From Symbiodinium kawagutii (taxonomy: Eukaryota; Sar; Dinophyceae; Suessiales; Symbiodiniaceae): a stretch of 64,000 nt of DNA. Made by a program: the position numbers and the translations under genes. The stretch is from the NCBI GenBank assembly GCA_009767595.1, contig VSDK01022257.1, positions 745,726 to 809,725 on the forward strand. Reading direction: 5' to 3'. Shown one piece after another: positions 43,699-53,165 of the stretch (positions within the stretch are counted from its first letter, which is position 1; each line of letters begins with the position of its first letter). A model generated the notes under the pieces. The model did not search any database and was not told the DNA's origin. It was given only the letters and a program-made list of their open reading frames with translations.

Positions 43699-43842
43699 GG
43701 CCTGGTGGAGTATGAAACGAGTTTGGAGACCGGGCTGGGCGCCGACGGAACGGTGAAGGGAAGCTGCTGGAACTGCTTTCAGAGGCAGGGCCGGCCCATG
43801 GGAGGGTCGGTGCGAGTGATGATCGCGAGTGGAGCAAGTTGA
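43699..43842 (+). CDS. G6 exon, 47 codons to a stop
   Basis: Acceptor CTTCCGGCAG|G. GLVEYETSLETGLGADGTVK, GSCWNCFQRQGRPMGGSVR, VMIASGAS, TGA. High third-base GC; other frames stop. Donors at 43830 or GGTCG|GTGCGA could continue it. A 120-codon minus frame is its shadow. Confidence 0.6.
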   Translation, partial: GLVEYETSLETGLGADGTVKGSCWNCFQRQGRPMGGSVRVMIASGAS

Positions 43843-44394
43843 TGGTAATCCTGTTATGGTGAATATACTAGTTATATGGCTAAATAATAGGGGATGATAA
43901 CTAATTCAATTATATAGCTAATAGAATATTCTTAATTATGGTGAATCATAGCCAGTGAATGGTAATAGAATAGTGGATGATCACTAACAATTATAGGGAA
44001 TATAGACCAACTATATGGCTATTATCCTGTTACAGCAGCTCGTAACACATTGGGATTTGCCATAGGTACTAGTAGCACATAGGTCAACTTGCGGGTAATC
44101 CTGTTATAGCAACCACAATCATAAGAACTAGTTTAACTACTGTAATTATAGTACGATAATGACTATAGTGATTATATCAACTGGTTAGTGATATTGTACC
44201 TGATGCAACTACAATAACAAGAACTAGTTTAACAATCATGATTATATTATCAACTAGTGAGTAATTACATTGACAACCCTATAATTCGCGTACCTATTGG
44301 GGTTGCCTAGCAGGGCAGCAGAAAATTGATGAACATTTGTTACCTCGTATCCTTACATGGGGATTTATCTATAGGTACTAGTGATGATGGTACG

Positions 44395-44396
44395 GC

Positions 44397-44452
<56 letters not shown>
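44395..44452. repeat. (GCT)n(GAT)n microsatellite
   Basis: Compound array, eight GCT then about ten GAT. Confidence 0.95.
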
Positions 44453-44487
44453 GCTGGTGAAAACAATTTGCTGGGATTATAGTTGCA

Positions 44488-44553
44488 GCTTGTCCCAGTT
44501 ATAACATGTTGTAACAACATGTAACAACTATAATTTGTTATGCTGGGACAAGC
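44488..44553. repeat. Hairpin AGCTTGTCCCAG
   Basis: AGCTTGTCCCAGTTATAACA pairs with TTGTTATGCTGGGACAAGCT; ACATGTTGTAACAACATGT forms an inner palindrome. Confidence 0.8.
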
Positions 44554-44629
44554 TTCAATTTGATCGTAATCTAGTTATAGCAACTATATATCAATTCGAG
44601 CACCTAACAAAGGTTACCTATTAGGACAG

Positions 44630-44846
44630 CAGTATGCTCGTATATGCTCGTCGTAGCTGCCATTACTTGGCGGTCCTCAGTTCTCAGAATGACCCCTGGT
44701 TGTCAGCACTCGGCAACGGTGAACCGTTCGAGTTTGCTGATCACAGGCACGACCAAGCTGCGACCCCATCAATTCACATGCGTAACGTCGTGACATGGCT
44801 GTTACCAGCCAGGCCTTCAGGAGGCGAACATTTTTGGGAGAAGATG
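44630..44846 (+). CDS. G6 exon, 71 codons
   Basis: Acceptor TATTAGGACAG. MLVYARRSCHYLAVLSSQ, NDPWLSALGNGEPFEFADHR, HDQAATPSIHMRNVVTWL, LPARPSGGEHFWEKM. Ends exactly where a family D element begins (GATG|GTGGGCCCCC). The frame is open for 210 bases with good composition. A rival frame VCSYMLVVAAITWRSSVL covers the first half. Confidence 0.6.
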
Positions 44847-44942
44847 GTGGGCCCCCAACCACTGAACTCAGTTGGTTTATAAGTGACTTAAGTGGGGTTC
44901 ACTACCAGTCATCAGGGTTATAATGGAATTTATAACTGCCAG
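44847..44942 (+). mobile_element. Family D element forming a whole intron
   Basis: GTGGGCCCCCAACCACTGAA at the 5' end is the GT donor; the intron ends ATAACTGCCAG, 96 bases in all. The element's own right end is degraded (AAGTGGGGTTCACTACCAG). Confidence 0.6.
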
Positions 44943-44973
44943 GCCATCTTGTATGAAATGTTTCCCGAGAAAG
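44943..44973 (+). CDS. G6 exon
   Basis: In the phase left by 44846: AILYEMFPEK, donor GAAAG|GTTGCT. Another frame (PSCMKCFPRKVASADWELLK, VSRSAKVGDGSVK) stays open to CAAG|GTTGCT at 45048. Confidence 0.4.
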
Positions 44974-45327
44974 GTTGCTAGTGCTGACTGGGAACTACTA
45001 AAAGTTTCTAGGTCTGCCAAGGTTGGGGATGGCTCCGTCAAGGTTGCTGGTGCAAATAGATGCTTGAGATTGATTAATCAACTGGTGGCATTTCATCATC
45101 ATCCCATTATCAACCATGATCAATCATCACCTCACCAACTATCATCATCAATCAGCAACAATCATGTATATTGACGGATCATCACTTTCCAAATATGGTT
45201 ATTGACATCATAAATCACTGATTACTCAGCTTATCTCCACCTTCACTAGCTTGTGAACCAGCTTCTTAGCTTTCAACTCATTATCAGCCCATCATCAACC
45301 CATCATCAAACCATCAGCCATTCCCAG

Positions 45328-45440
45328 CGCCTGGGTTCCATGGTTGAGCAAAACAGGCCGCTCGCTGCTGCACGGGAGACGCAAGCACTTCTGACGCGAA
45401 CGCCGGCCTTGGAGCCTGTGGACGCCCCGAGCCGTTCGCC
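45328..45440 (+). CDS. G6 exon, 37 codons
   Basis: Acceptor CCATTCCCAG, donor TCGCC|GTGAGC. RLGSMVEQNRPLAAARET, QALLTRTPALEPVDAPSRS. Hydrophilic; links in phase to the next two exons. Without the donor the frame hits TGA immediately. Confidence 0.55.
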
Positions 45441-46382
45441 GTGAGCCACGTGCGTTCCTCCGTGCTATGGCTATCCTCGGGCCCCATGGTTTTCAAGCAT
45501 CTAAACCTGACAGAACACTTATAAATTTCCGAGGTTTAAGAGGAAAATATATAAATTTCAAAGGTTTAAGATGTTTCACTTGATTGTTTATTCTTCGAGC
45601 ACCAAGGGACTGTGATTTTGGTGATGCGATTTCTGTAAGACCTGGAAAACATGTTTTCTGCTGAGAGCAATCATTTGCAGATGATTTTTGAGAAGATTTG
45701 TAAGCACTCAATCAACCAAAGAGGTGTAAAGAAAAAATCACCTAGGAGGAACCACGGAGTATCCGGTTTGCTATGGCTCAGTATAATTGCAGTTTTGTTG
45801 TTTAAGACCGGCTGGTTGGTGGGTTTCAAGATGATTGTTTGACTTTCAACCATACCTGGGGATGAGATTTTTGACTTTCAACCATTCCTGGGGATCATCC
45901 TGTACTAGATTCATTTGTTCATGACGGTTTGCCCACCACCCACTTAATCAAGCATGATCCTACAACTTGACGACAGACACATCCAGCTGGCCATCCATCG
46001 TGATGACCCCCATTGCTGCTCTCGTATACACATTGCCAGAAAGGGCGAATGACTTGTAACCAAACATCACCAAGCATGATGCTGCTACAATGGACAGTCC
46101 TTTATAAGCCTTTATACACATGTGTGGGGATTTGATTGATATCAACCAATCAATCATAAGCGATCTATCCTAGTTGATGGTATGTTCCCCTATATTTGGG
46201 ATGGTTGGCTGACTGACTGAGTCACATTGGGATGGCTAAGAACCACAAACCAGTCAACATCATCCACCACAAAGCTGGGTACTGAGAGCGAGCTGGGAGC
46301 GTATTTGGGCTCACGGGCTGAACACAGCGGAAGTGAAGTACCGTGGGACAGCAGTGCCAGGAATGCAAAAGACATGGAACCC

Positions 46383-46470
46383 CCATAAAACCCTCATGGA
46401 ACTCCCATGGAACTCCCATGGAACTCCCATGGAACCCCCATGGAACCCCCATGGAACCCCCATGGAACTC
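46383..46470. repeat. 12-bp CCATGGAACTCC tandem repeat
   Basis: CCATGGAACTCC then CCATGGAACCCC, about seven units, each with the palindrome CCATGG. Confidence 0.95.
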
Positions 46471-46574
46471 CCCAAATCCCCATGGAATCTCCGTGAAGCC
46501 TGAAAATTTGCAGATGCTTCGTCCGAGGTCGGTTGTCATTGTTAGCCATTGGTGGTCCAATTGAAGGAGCTTAG

Positions 46575-46603
46575 CAATAAGAACATTCTTACCGTTTGGC
46601 AAA
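46575..46603 (+). CDS. Possible G6 micro-exon
   Basis: After AGGAGCTTAG, donor CAAA|GTAACT. NKNILTVWQ in the phase that bridges 45440 and 48150. Confidence 0.3.
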
Positions 46604-46623
46604 GTAACTTGGTTGGGTGCCTG

Positions 46624-46624
46624 T

Positions 46625-46686
<62 letters not shown>

Positions 46687-46691
46687 GTGAT
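46624..46691. repeat. (GAT)n microsatellite
   Basis: About 22 GAT/ATG triplets. Confidence 0.97.
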
Positions 46692-46931
46692 GGTGGCCTA
46701 TGTTCCCTCGATAATCTACTATACGTCACCATCACTACTCATAATCCACGATTTCTAGCAAGGACTTGGCCGCTTTCCAGCTATGTTTGACTACCAGATG
46801 GTATCGCTGGCTACTATCACCATCATGACCCCCAGTATTACGTCATTGTACGTCGCTGTTGCTTCATTGTTTGCTGTAGAGTTGCTCATGAATGTTTATT
46901 ATTACTTTCTTTTGATATCAAAGACTGATTG

Positions 46932-46956
46932 TTGTTGTTGTGGTGGTTGTGGTTGA

Positions 46957-47004
<48 letters not shown>

Positions 47005-47036
47005 GGTTGTGGTTGTGGTTGTGGTTGTGGTTGTGG

Positions 47037-47067
<31 letters not shown>

Positions 47068-47100
47068 CGTTGTCGCTGTCGCTGTCGCTGTCGTTGTTGA
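46932..47100. repeat. (TGT)n / (TGTGGT)n microsatellite
   Basis: TGT array with a TGTGGT sub-block and a TGTCGC tail. Poly-Leu frame is an artefact. Confidence 0.97.
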
Positions 47101-47528
47101 TTGTTGTTACGCGCCGTAGTGTTGCTTGTGGTTGCTTGTGGTTGCTTAATGCTGACCTATAGAAATACTAATGACTAAAGCTGAGCAAATAATATCCCGA
47201 TGAAATTACGAAAGTTTTCCTGGATTTTTGATCACCCAACCTCTGGAACTTGAGTTTCCTACAGCAAAATAAATTGCCCCATTGTTTGGGCTTGATAGAA
47301 TTCACCCAACATTTGTAACCTGAGTCTATCGTAGCCAAATGATTTGCGCCTCATTTTTGGGGTCTAATAAGATCCACTCATCACCCAACATTTGGAAACC
47401 AAATTTATACATAAGTTTCCTGAGCAAAGCCTTTGTTCAAAAGCTTCCGGACGTTGTTTAAAATGAATGGGGCGAGGGTACCCCTCGTGAAATGCAGTTG
47501 TACACAATAATCAGTGACCAATGAATAA

Positions 47529-47625
47529 CTGGCTGGTGATTTTGAACATCTTTATTTTCACTGGTATTTATGAACACATCGTTGCTTGACGAATATGTTT
47601 TATAGGGGTTGAAACCACCAACAAG
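47529..47625 (+). mobile_element. Family A element
   Basis: CTGGCTGGTGATTTTGAAC to GGTTGAAACCACCAACAAG. Confidence 0.75.
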
Positions 47626-47992
47626 ATAAAGCTAAGGTCTCGGGCCAACTATTTTTTCTCCTCACCTGCAATGGTGTTTTGCTTAGTGACCAGCCCCTTC
47701 ACTGGCTGGTTGGATGGTACGCAAAAACAACAAGTCGCGAAAAAAGGCATTTGGAAGACAAATCCCCAAGCCATGAGTTTAGTATTGCTAGATGAATTGC
47801 CTAATTGTGTGGGCTCAAAAATTCAGTCGAGGTCCTTCATGAAAGTCTCTTCATAGGCTTTGAGAGGGGGGGCCCTTGAGAAATCATACGTGGACATTAT
47901 TGTTGCTTATCAATGTTGAAGATTGTTGCTTCTAGATGCTTGTTGTTGCTTATCGTTGCTACTGCTAGTTGTCGCCGTAATGATATGCAGGA

Positions 47993-48076
47993 TTCCCGAA
48001 ATGGGGGGATCCCCAAATCATCCAACATTTACCATTTATAGTGATGAATGAGGTGTCCGGTTTCTTAAGAAAACCC
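47993..48076 (+). mobile_element. Family B element, shortened
   Basis: CCCGAAATGGGGGGATCCCC left; right part lost to about TTAAGAAAACCCC. Confidence 0.55.
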
Positions 48077-48149
48077 CATATCAACCCATTTCACAGATTC
48101 CAAAATTGTGTCTTTCGATATCGCACTGCACTCCCCAAGATGTAGCTAG

Positions 48150-48301
48150 GCAGCGGTTCGTCCCGCGGATCCGATCGAAGTCACGATGGCACGGCACGTG
48201 ATTTTGGAGCTGTTGTATCATCGGATTTGGAGACAGGAAAACGCATAGGAAACCATGAAAAACCCATTGGTTTACAGGAAAATATCCGGGAAAGTCGCTG
48301 A
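48150..48301 (+). CDS. G6 terminal exon
   Basis: After TGTAGCTAG|G. SGSSRGSDRSHDGTARDFG, AVVSSDLETGKRIGNHEK, PIGLQENIRESR, TGA. Hydrophilic, probably disordered. A rival frame reads AAVRPADPIEVTMARHVI, LELLYHRIWRQENA, TAG. An 86-codon minus frame overlaps. Confidence 0.45.
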
Positions 48302-48387
48302 TTTACTATCATTTGTGAAAGGTTCCTGGTATTTTTGCTGTAAACCAATTGGTTGTAGTTGGTAGCAGCGTGGCAGACTTGACATGC

Positions 48388-48639
48388 ATGAACCAGCTCT
48401 TGCAAGTAGGTGCCAACCTGATGCCATCGCTGTTTTTTCACTTGGACATACTTGGACTACATTTGGAGGGCATTTTGCCAGTGGTTTCCATTGGTGATTA
48501 TGGTACACGGGCCGATAAATTGTCCACCAACATCCACCAACAACCCGGGTTCACAAAGGTTGCAAGAGTTACTGTACTCCTTGACAGCCAGCGGTTCAAC
48601 AGCATCCCTATCCCGGAGGATATGACCAGATACCAGCTT
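48388..48639 (+). CDS. G7 first exon, 84 codons
   Basis: ATG at 48388 lies 20 bases after TTGGTAGCAG, a possible trans-splice acceptor. MNQLLQVGANLMPSLFFH, LDILGLHLEGILPVVSIGDY, then ARVTVLLDSQRFNSIPIPED, MTRYQL at a consensus donor CTT|GTAAGT. The frame is open upstream (LVVVGSSVADLT), so a longer N-terminus is possible. The four G7 exons join in phase into 260 residues. Confidence 0.55.
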
Positions 48640-49765
48640 GTAAGTATCATTAGACAAAGTTGGCAATTGCCCAACTGTTGGTGAGTGGGTTCACAGAGCC
48701 TTGCTATAATTTAATTTCATATAAGCCTACAATATCCTGTGATTGTGATCGTTTGGAAAGCGAGACATTTTCGTGCTGATGTTTCTTTGAGCTTGCCCAT
48801 AGCGCCAGTTGGGTAGCCTGGAGTGAGAATGTTCATATAAAACATCTCAAATCAAGCATGCTTGGTTCATCGTTCCACCGAGCTGGACTTGTTTGTTGTT
48901 TTGGAAACTTGAAAATTTGGGCTTGATACATTTTACAACAATAAAACTTCTCGATATTTTGGAGCTGACCTGTTGTTTGAGAAATGGTTTCCATGGAGTG
49001 AAGCACGGGCATGGACTCGTGAGATGATTCTTTCAGGCACCAGAAATGTTTGGTTCGATCCCCCCAGAGACTGCAGTGGCAAGGCAAAGCCATTGGACTT
49101 GAGATAATTTCAGGAAAGCTTGCATAAACACACATTTGTTTTTTCATTTACATGTTTCAGCTGTGTTTGGGTTTTGCTCTAGCCCGGACATTGTTCAGCA
49201 TTTTCAGTGTGTGTGTGTGTGTTCGGGGTGCACAGGTTCATGCCATCTCATGAACAAATACTGCAGTTGAATAAACACCATCATGTCATGTTTGTATATT
49301 CACATAGATATCCTATCTAGCATATTGTTTCATCAGGTATAGATATAGTGCGTGTGTATAGATATTTGATACAGTATTTCCAGGCTTGATATTTGGCATC
49401 ATCCGTCGTTGTTCATGGGGTTTCTTTCTTCCCGTGTCGACTTGGTCCTTGACCAAGACGTGACTGACGTGACTAATCGAAATCTTTGGATCTGTGAATT
49501 TGCCAATGGCGCCCTGACCTGGGCAATGCGTGCCACGCAATGCTGCTGCCATGCCTTGGAGGGACAATCGCCAGGTGTGAAGAGCTTTGTGTGCTGTACA
49601 TTTTTTTGGATTGTGGTTTGGCTTGATCATGACACATTGTTTGGTTAAGATGTTTTGCTCTATTGACAACCAGTGCCCCCTCCAAAGAGTTTCAAGTCCA
49701 GGTTTTCATGTCCTTTTTGGAATTTTATGGGACATGGACAGTCATTATTTTCCCACATTTTGCAG
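48640..49765. other. G7 intron 1, non-introner texture
   Basis: 1126 bases without any family A-D copy, unlike other introns here. 104- and 118-codon minus frames and 79/125-codon plus frames overlap, unsupported. Ends CACATTTTGCAG. Confidence 0.45.
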
Positions 49766-49847
49766 ATTCAAGCAGCAATGGGCTACGAAGTTGGACGCCA
49801 ATTGTTTTTGTTGCATGCTGCGTTGGCAGGTGCAAGAGTTGCTGCGG
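49766..49847 (+). CDS. G7 exon 2
   Basis: Acceptor ACATTTTGCAG. IQAAMGYEVGRQLFLLHA, ALAGARVAA plus one base. The donor GCGG|GTCTCAAAAATGG is the left end of a truncated family B element; an earlier donor (GGCAG|GTGCAA, 49830) has the same phase. Confidence 0.55.
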
Positions 49848-50076
49848 GTCTCAAAAATGGAACACCCAAAAACGGATGGTTTATCAATGTTTGCTCCTAA
49901 AAAATTGAATACCTTCCTTATAAAGATTCAAATTGGGAGTACTTCCACTTTAAGTAAGAAATAATTGCATAATCTCTCTGTATTCACATGAATAAATAAA
50001 TAGATAGATACATATCTATATGTAATTGGAATAAATTGTTTTCAATTGGATAATTGCCGGGCTACCCCTATTTCAG

Positions 50077-50234
50077 GACACCACCAACTGGTAGATGACT
50101 TGGTTTCGCACCTGGCACCGGCACCGGGCAGATGCGTGGCTGTCGTTCGTCGTTCCATTTTTGTTGTCGCCGGCGCGCCGTCTGTCCGGCGCGGCTGGAT
50201 GATCAACTGCTCGGCGGTTGTGCTTCGCCAGAGG
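50077..50234 (+). CDS. G7 exon 3
   Basis: Acceptor CCCCTATTTCAG|G, donor CAGAGG|GTTGTT. Phase-linked frame: HHQLVDDLVSHLAPAPGR, CVAVVRRSIFVVAGAPSVR, RGWMINCSAVVLRQR. Two other frames are open over most of it (WFRTWHRHRADAWLSF; MRGCRSSFHFCCRRRAV). Confidence 0.55.
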
Positions 50235-50279
50235 GTTGTTTTTAGCCCAAAAAATTCCCCAGGTTATCTAAGTAGATAT

Positions 50280-50380
50280 GGTGGTTTCCCAAAATAGGGG
50301 ACCCTTAAAAATGGTTAGTTTATTACTAATAATGACTAATAATGGATGATTTGGGGGTACCCCTGTTTTGAGAAACACCC
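50280..50380 (+). mobile_element. Family B element with 14-bp flanking repeat
   Basis: GGTGGTTTCCCAAAATAGGG to TTTTGAGAAACACCC. ATCTAAGTAGATAT lies directly before (50266-50279) and after (50381-50394). Confidence 0.9.
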
Positions 50381-50565
50381 ATCTAAGTAGATATATCAAT
50401 CAACCAGTTAAGTACTTGGATATATAACCAGTAATTCCTCCAGCTTCCTCCAGTTTCTTAAACCATATTTTTTTGGTTTATTGAGGAAACCAAGCATTTA
50501 GGTAAAAAACCAACCATAACTTGATTGGTTTGGTGGTTTAAGCATTTATAGCAGTACACTCCCAG

Positions 50566-50856
50566 TACAACTTGGGGCTTCTTAATGACTTACGAAATTT
50601 GCATTTTTTGAACTGTCTTTTTGGAATAAAGTCATTTGGGGGATGTATTTTTGGCGATGAATCAACTATCACTTTGCATCTACAACAGCTGATTCAACAT
50701 CTCCTCCATTGCTCAGGTCGAAACTTTGGCTTGAAGCCTTTAAGCACAGCCCAACAACTTATCAAACGCTATCATAAGAAGCCCATTCTGAGGAGCCCGT
50801 CTGAACCGTGGAAACTGCATGATGTAATGGGATTGTCCTCAAGACTCAAAAACTGA
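50566..50856 (+). CDS. G7 terminal exon
   Basis: Acceptor CACTCCCAG. Open for 96 codons in the linked phase: YNLGLLNDLRNLHFLNCL, IFGDESTITLHLQQLIQHLL, GLKPLSTAQQLIKRYHKK, ending HDVMGLSSRLKN, TGA. The first half is AT-richer; an internal acceptor TTGCTCAG (50716) would keep only the second half. Confidence 0.5.
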   Translation, partial: YNLGLLNDLRNLHFLNCLFGIKSFGGCIFGDESTITLHLQQLIQHLLHCSGRNFGLKPLSTAQQLIKRYHKKPILRSPSEPWKLHDVMGLSSRLKN

Positions 50857-50927
50857 CGGCAAAGATGGATCCTGTTGCTATAGAAGTTTTCCCAACTTAA
50901 CCAGTTGGAGATGAAAGGACTTTGCTA

Positions 50928-51005
50928 ATGCTTGGGATAACAGCTTGGATGGGGAAAAAAGTTGATGGCAATAGCTGTTTCCCTTCACCACGGGATGGAA
51001 GCAGA
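50928..51005 (+). CDS. G8 possible first exon
   Basis: ATG with MLGITAWMGKKVDGNSCF, PSPRDGSR to GCAGA|GTTGGT. Joins the next exon in phase across a 49-base intron, unusually short, so uncertain. Confidence 0.35.
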
Positions 51006-51054
51006 GTTGGTTGCTTGAGCTACTGGGGGCAGTTGATGATCATCCAGGTTTCAG

Positions 51055-51222
51055 GCGCAATTCGGAGTCGGATTGTCCAGCAGTGTTTGGGTTGTTCGAT
51101 GTAGCGCCCCTCTGCTGGCGCAATCCATGCTCCGCTGCATGTGCGCCACCGTGGCAGCATTGTGGAATGATGGTTCCGATCTGGAAGCCTGTGGGAGAAA
51201 GTGGTTGACTACCGAAGTGTGA
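51055..51222 (+). CDS. G8 exon, 55 codons to stop
   Basis: Acceptor CCAGGTTTCAG|G. AQFGVGLSSSVWVVRCSA, PLLAQSMLRCMCATVAAL, WNDGSDLEACGRKWLTTEV, TGA. Central hydrophobic helix with Cys. High third-base GC. A rival 65-codon frame overlaps. Confidence 0.6.
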   Translation, partial: AQFGVGLSSSVWVVRCSAPLLAQSMLRCMCATVAALWNDGSDLEACGRKWLTTEV

Positions 51223-51401
51223 TACTGTTTATGTTTGCTCATGTGATGCTTGTAAAGCAATGGATCACAACGGTAAATCATGGCAAATCCAAGTCGAAAT
51301 GCTGAATTGATGGTTATAGCAATGATGAGTGTTTACAATGGTTCATCAAGGGTCTCTAAACAGTCCATTGACAGTTTATCCATGGTTATTTGATCTACAG
51401 G

Positions 51402-51490
51402 ATGCTTGTGCTAAGGCTTAGAAAGGCCAGGAAGTCCAGGCAAGTGGATCACTGGATCCCCAAGCTTGGGCCTGGTGATCAAGCTAGTGA
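51402..51490 (+). CDS. G9 first exon, end uncertain
   Basis: ATG one base after GATCTACAG. MLVLRLRKARKSRQVDHW, IPKLGPGDQASDPVK. Several donors (GGCCTG|GTGATC, AGCTA|GTGACC, AAAA|GTCCAG) leave the phase the next exon needs. Basic N-terminus. Confidence 0.45.
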
Positions 51491-51533
51491 CCCTGTCAAA
51501 AGTCCAGGCAAAAAATTGGGATATGGGATATGG

Positions 51534-51632
51534 GAGTTTCTCAAAATAGGGAACCCCAAAATGCTTGGTTTACTACTATAAATAGCTAGTATTGGATGTT
51601 TTGGGGGTACCCCTATTTTCAGAAACCACCGC
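51534..51632 (+). mobile_element. Family B element
   Basis: GGGAGTTTCTCAAAATAGGG to TTTTCAGAAACCACC, inside the G9 intron, 24 bases before the next acceptor. Confidence 0.8.
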
Positions 51633-51655
51633 ACTCGTATCTCAATTCAATTTAG

Positions 51656-51857
51656 CTGGACTTTTCTGGATTGACTCTCTCAATTCTTTGGTTGAGGGAA
51701 AATCTGTGTTGAGAATTTGGAAACCTGTGGTACAACACCAAGTGTACATTTTGCTAGTTATTTTCCCATTGCTTGTCGGACCCCAGCCATGGATCATTGA
51801 ATCGTCAACACTCCTCAATCCAGAGCGGATATTTGCACTGGTACATGATTTCGAAAA
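51656..51857 (+). CDS. G9 exon: transmembrane segment
   Basis: Acceptor CAATTTAG, donor CGAAAA|GTAATT. GLFWIDSLNSLVEGKSVL, RIWKPVVQHQVYILLVIFPL, LVGPQPWIIESSTLLNPERI, FALVHDFE. One membrane helix (VYILLVIFPLLV). Phase 1 in, phase 2 out, fitting the next exon exactly. Confidence 0.6.
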
Positions 51858-51956
51858 GTAATTCACCACATTGCTAGATATCCTACCAGTTTTGATATCT
51901 CTAGAATTCTATAGATCTACTACCGATATACCTGACTTGTTAAACAGCTTATTCAG

Positions 51957-52203
51957 TTGCGTTTTCTTCATGGGTTCCCACTCCAAGCTTGGCGTAGCGC
52001 TGTGTGTTGCCAGCGGTTGCGAAGAAAACACATCGAGATACGAAGGCCTTGAATGGTTCAGCAGTCGCTATTTGAGTTTCACCTTTACCGACAAATCGGG
52101 CGGTAAAGCCTTGACCGAAGCTATGAGCCACCACAGTTCGGAAGAAAAAGGACCCGGTCACCGGAGCACAGTTTCAAGCTGTGGTCCAGCGTCACGAGCC
52201 TAG
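51957..52203 (+). CDS. G9 terminal exon, 82 codons
   Basis: Acceptor CAGCTTATTCAG after a 99-base intron. CVFFMGSHSKLGVALCVA, SGCEENTSRYEGLEWFSS, RYLSFTFTDKSGGKALTEAM, then Ser/His-rich tail ending GPASRA, TAG. Composition is convincing and other frames stop. Product unknown; with the previous exon, a one-pass membrane protein with a soluble C-terminus. Confidence 0.65.
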
Positions 52204-52445
52204 CCTTTCAAGAGGAAAAGACACCAGTCACAATGAAAAAAGATGCAAAAAGCAGACTTTGACCAACTACTATGAGTTGCAGGCTTTACATGTTCCTGCT
52301 ACAACGAGCAACAGTGGGAATAGGTTCAGTTGCTAGCCATCATGCTCACTACTTGCCTTTCCTGGCCATGGTCATGTTTGGCCAGTTGGAACCAATAGAT
52401 TCCCTATGATTGTTGATGAGTTGATGAGTCCAGGTGAGCAGCGTT

Positions 52446-52803
52446 CTAAATTGGCGCTAGTTTACTTTCCTTTTCGCGGGAATTTATTCTAGTAAATCTT
52501 GACTACGTCTCACACCGCGAAAGCTCGCGAAAGCTTCCGCGAAAGATTTTTTTTCGTGAAAGCTCGCGAAAGTAATGTTCGTATGCATTTGTATTTTCCG
52601 ATGTGTTGTGTTGTTCTGGCTGCGCGAAAGCAACAGTGACCGAAATCATACAAAATCACGAAAGGAGGGTTTCGCGAAAGCCCGCAAAAGCAAATTAACA
52701 TTCAAACGTTTCGCGAAAGCAAAAACCTCAGCCGCGAAAGCTCCGGGCAAGCTTTCGCGTAAGCAATGAATAATTTCCATTGCGCGGAAAAAGGAATTTA
52801 GAA
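52446..52803. mobile_element. CGCGAAAGC-rich terminal-inverted-repeat element
   Basis: GTTCTAAATT at the left and AATTTAGAAC at the right; subterminal TTTCCTTTTCGCGGGAA and CGCGGAAAAAGGA also pair. Between them TTCGCGAAAGC / GCTTTCGCG recurs about ten times in both orientations. Unlike anything else in the window. Confidence 0.7.
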
Positions 52804-52879
52804 CACAGCTCAGGTCCCCTATAGATCAGCAGAATCATCAATTCTCGACCATTACTACCATTACTTACTGTCCTTAAGG

Positions 52880-53165
52880 CTCCGGCGTTACACAAAAAAA
52901 AGTGTGCAAAGCCAAAAAGTGGTCATTTCCCAAAAAGCGTTACAAAACACCAAAAAGTTTTGGCTGTAAGAACAGGACATTCATTCCCAGTTGGTACACT
53001 TTTTGAACTGCGCGCATGTTGCGGGAATTTGCGTCTATTTTGCATATTTTGGGGGAATTTGCGCGCGTCCTGCGGGCTGCCCACTTTGGGTCTATTGGTG
53101 CTTGGGGGGTTGATAGTCAAAAAAGTGTTCGAACCTCATGAAATCACCAAAAAGTGCGCATTTAG
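52880..53165. repeat. CCAAAAAGTG / GGGAATTTGCG repeat block
   Basis: CCAAAAAGTG-like words at both edges and two copies of GGGAATTTGCGNNT inside (about 53033 and 53053). Possibly another element. Confidence 0.5.

Larger units (their letters stand above)
43843..44629. other. G6 intron or spacer
   Basis: AT-rich, with GTAATCCTGTTATAGCAAC / AACAAGAACTAGTTTAAC words in several copies, a GCT/GAT compound microsatellite and a hairpin. The phrase TTGCCTAGCAGGGCAGCAG (about 44305) is echoed as TTACCTATTAGGACAGCAG just before the next exon. Confidence 0.5.
45441..48149. other. G6 introns
   Basis: Holds the 12-bp CCATGG repeat, GAT and TGT microsatellites, a family A copy (47529-47625) and a family B copy (47993-48076). 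47200-47450 carries CACCCAACATTTGGAAC phrases in three diverged copies. Apart from a tiny island at 46575-46603 no exon is seen. Confidence 0.5.

Noticed and set aside
48349-48420. Ribokinase-like start (LVVVGSSVADL)
   Set aside because: Resembles the first strand of PfkB sugar kinases, but no GGKGAN motif or later signatures follow.
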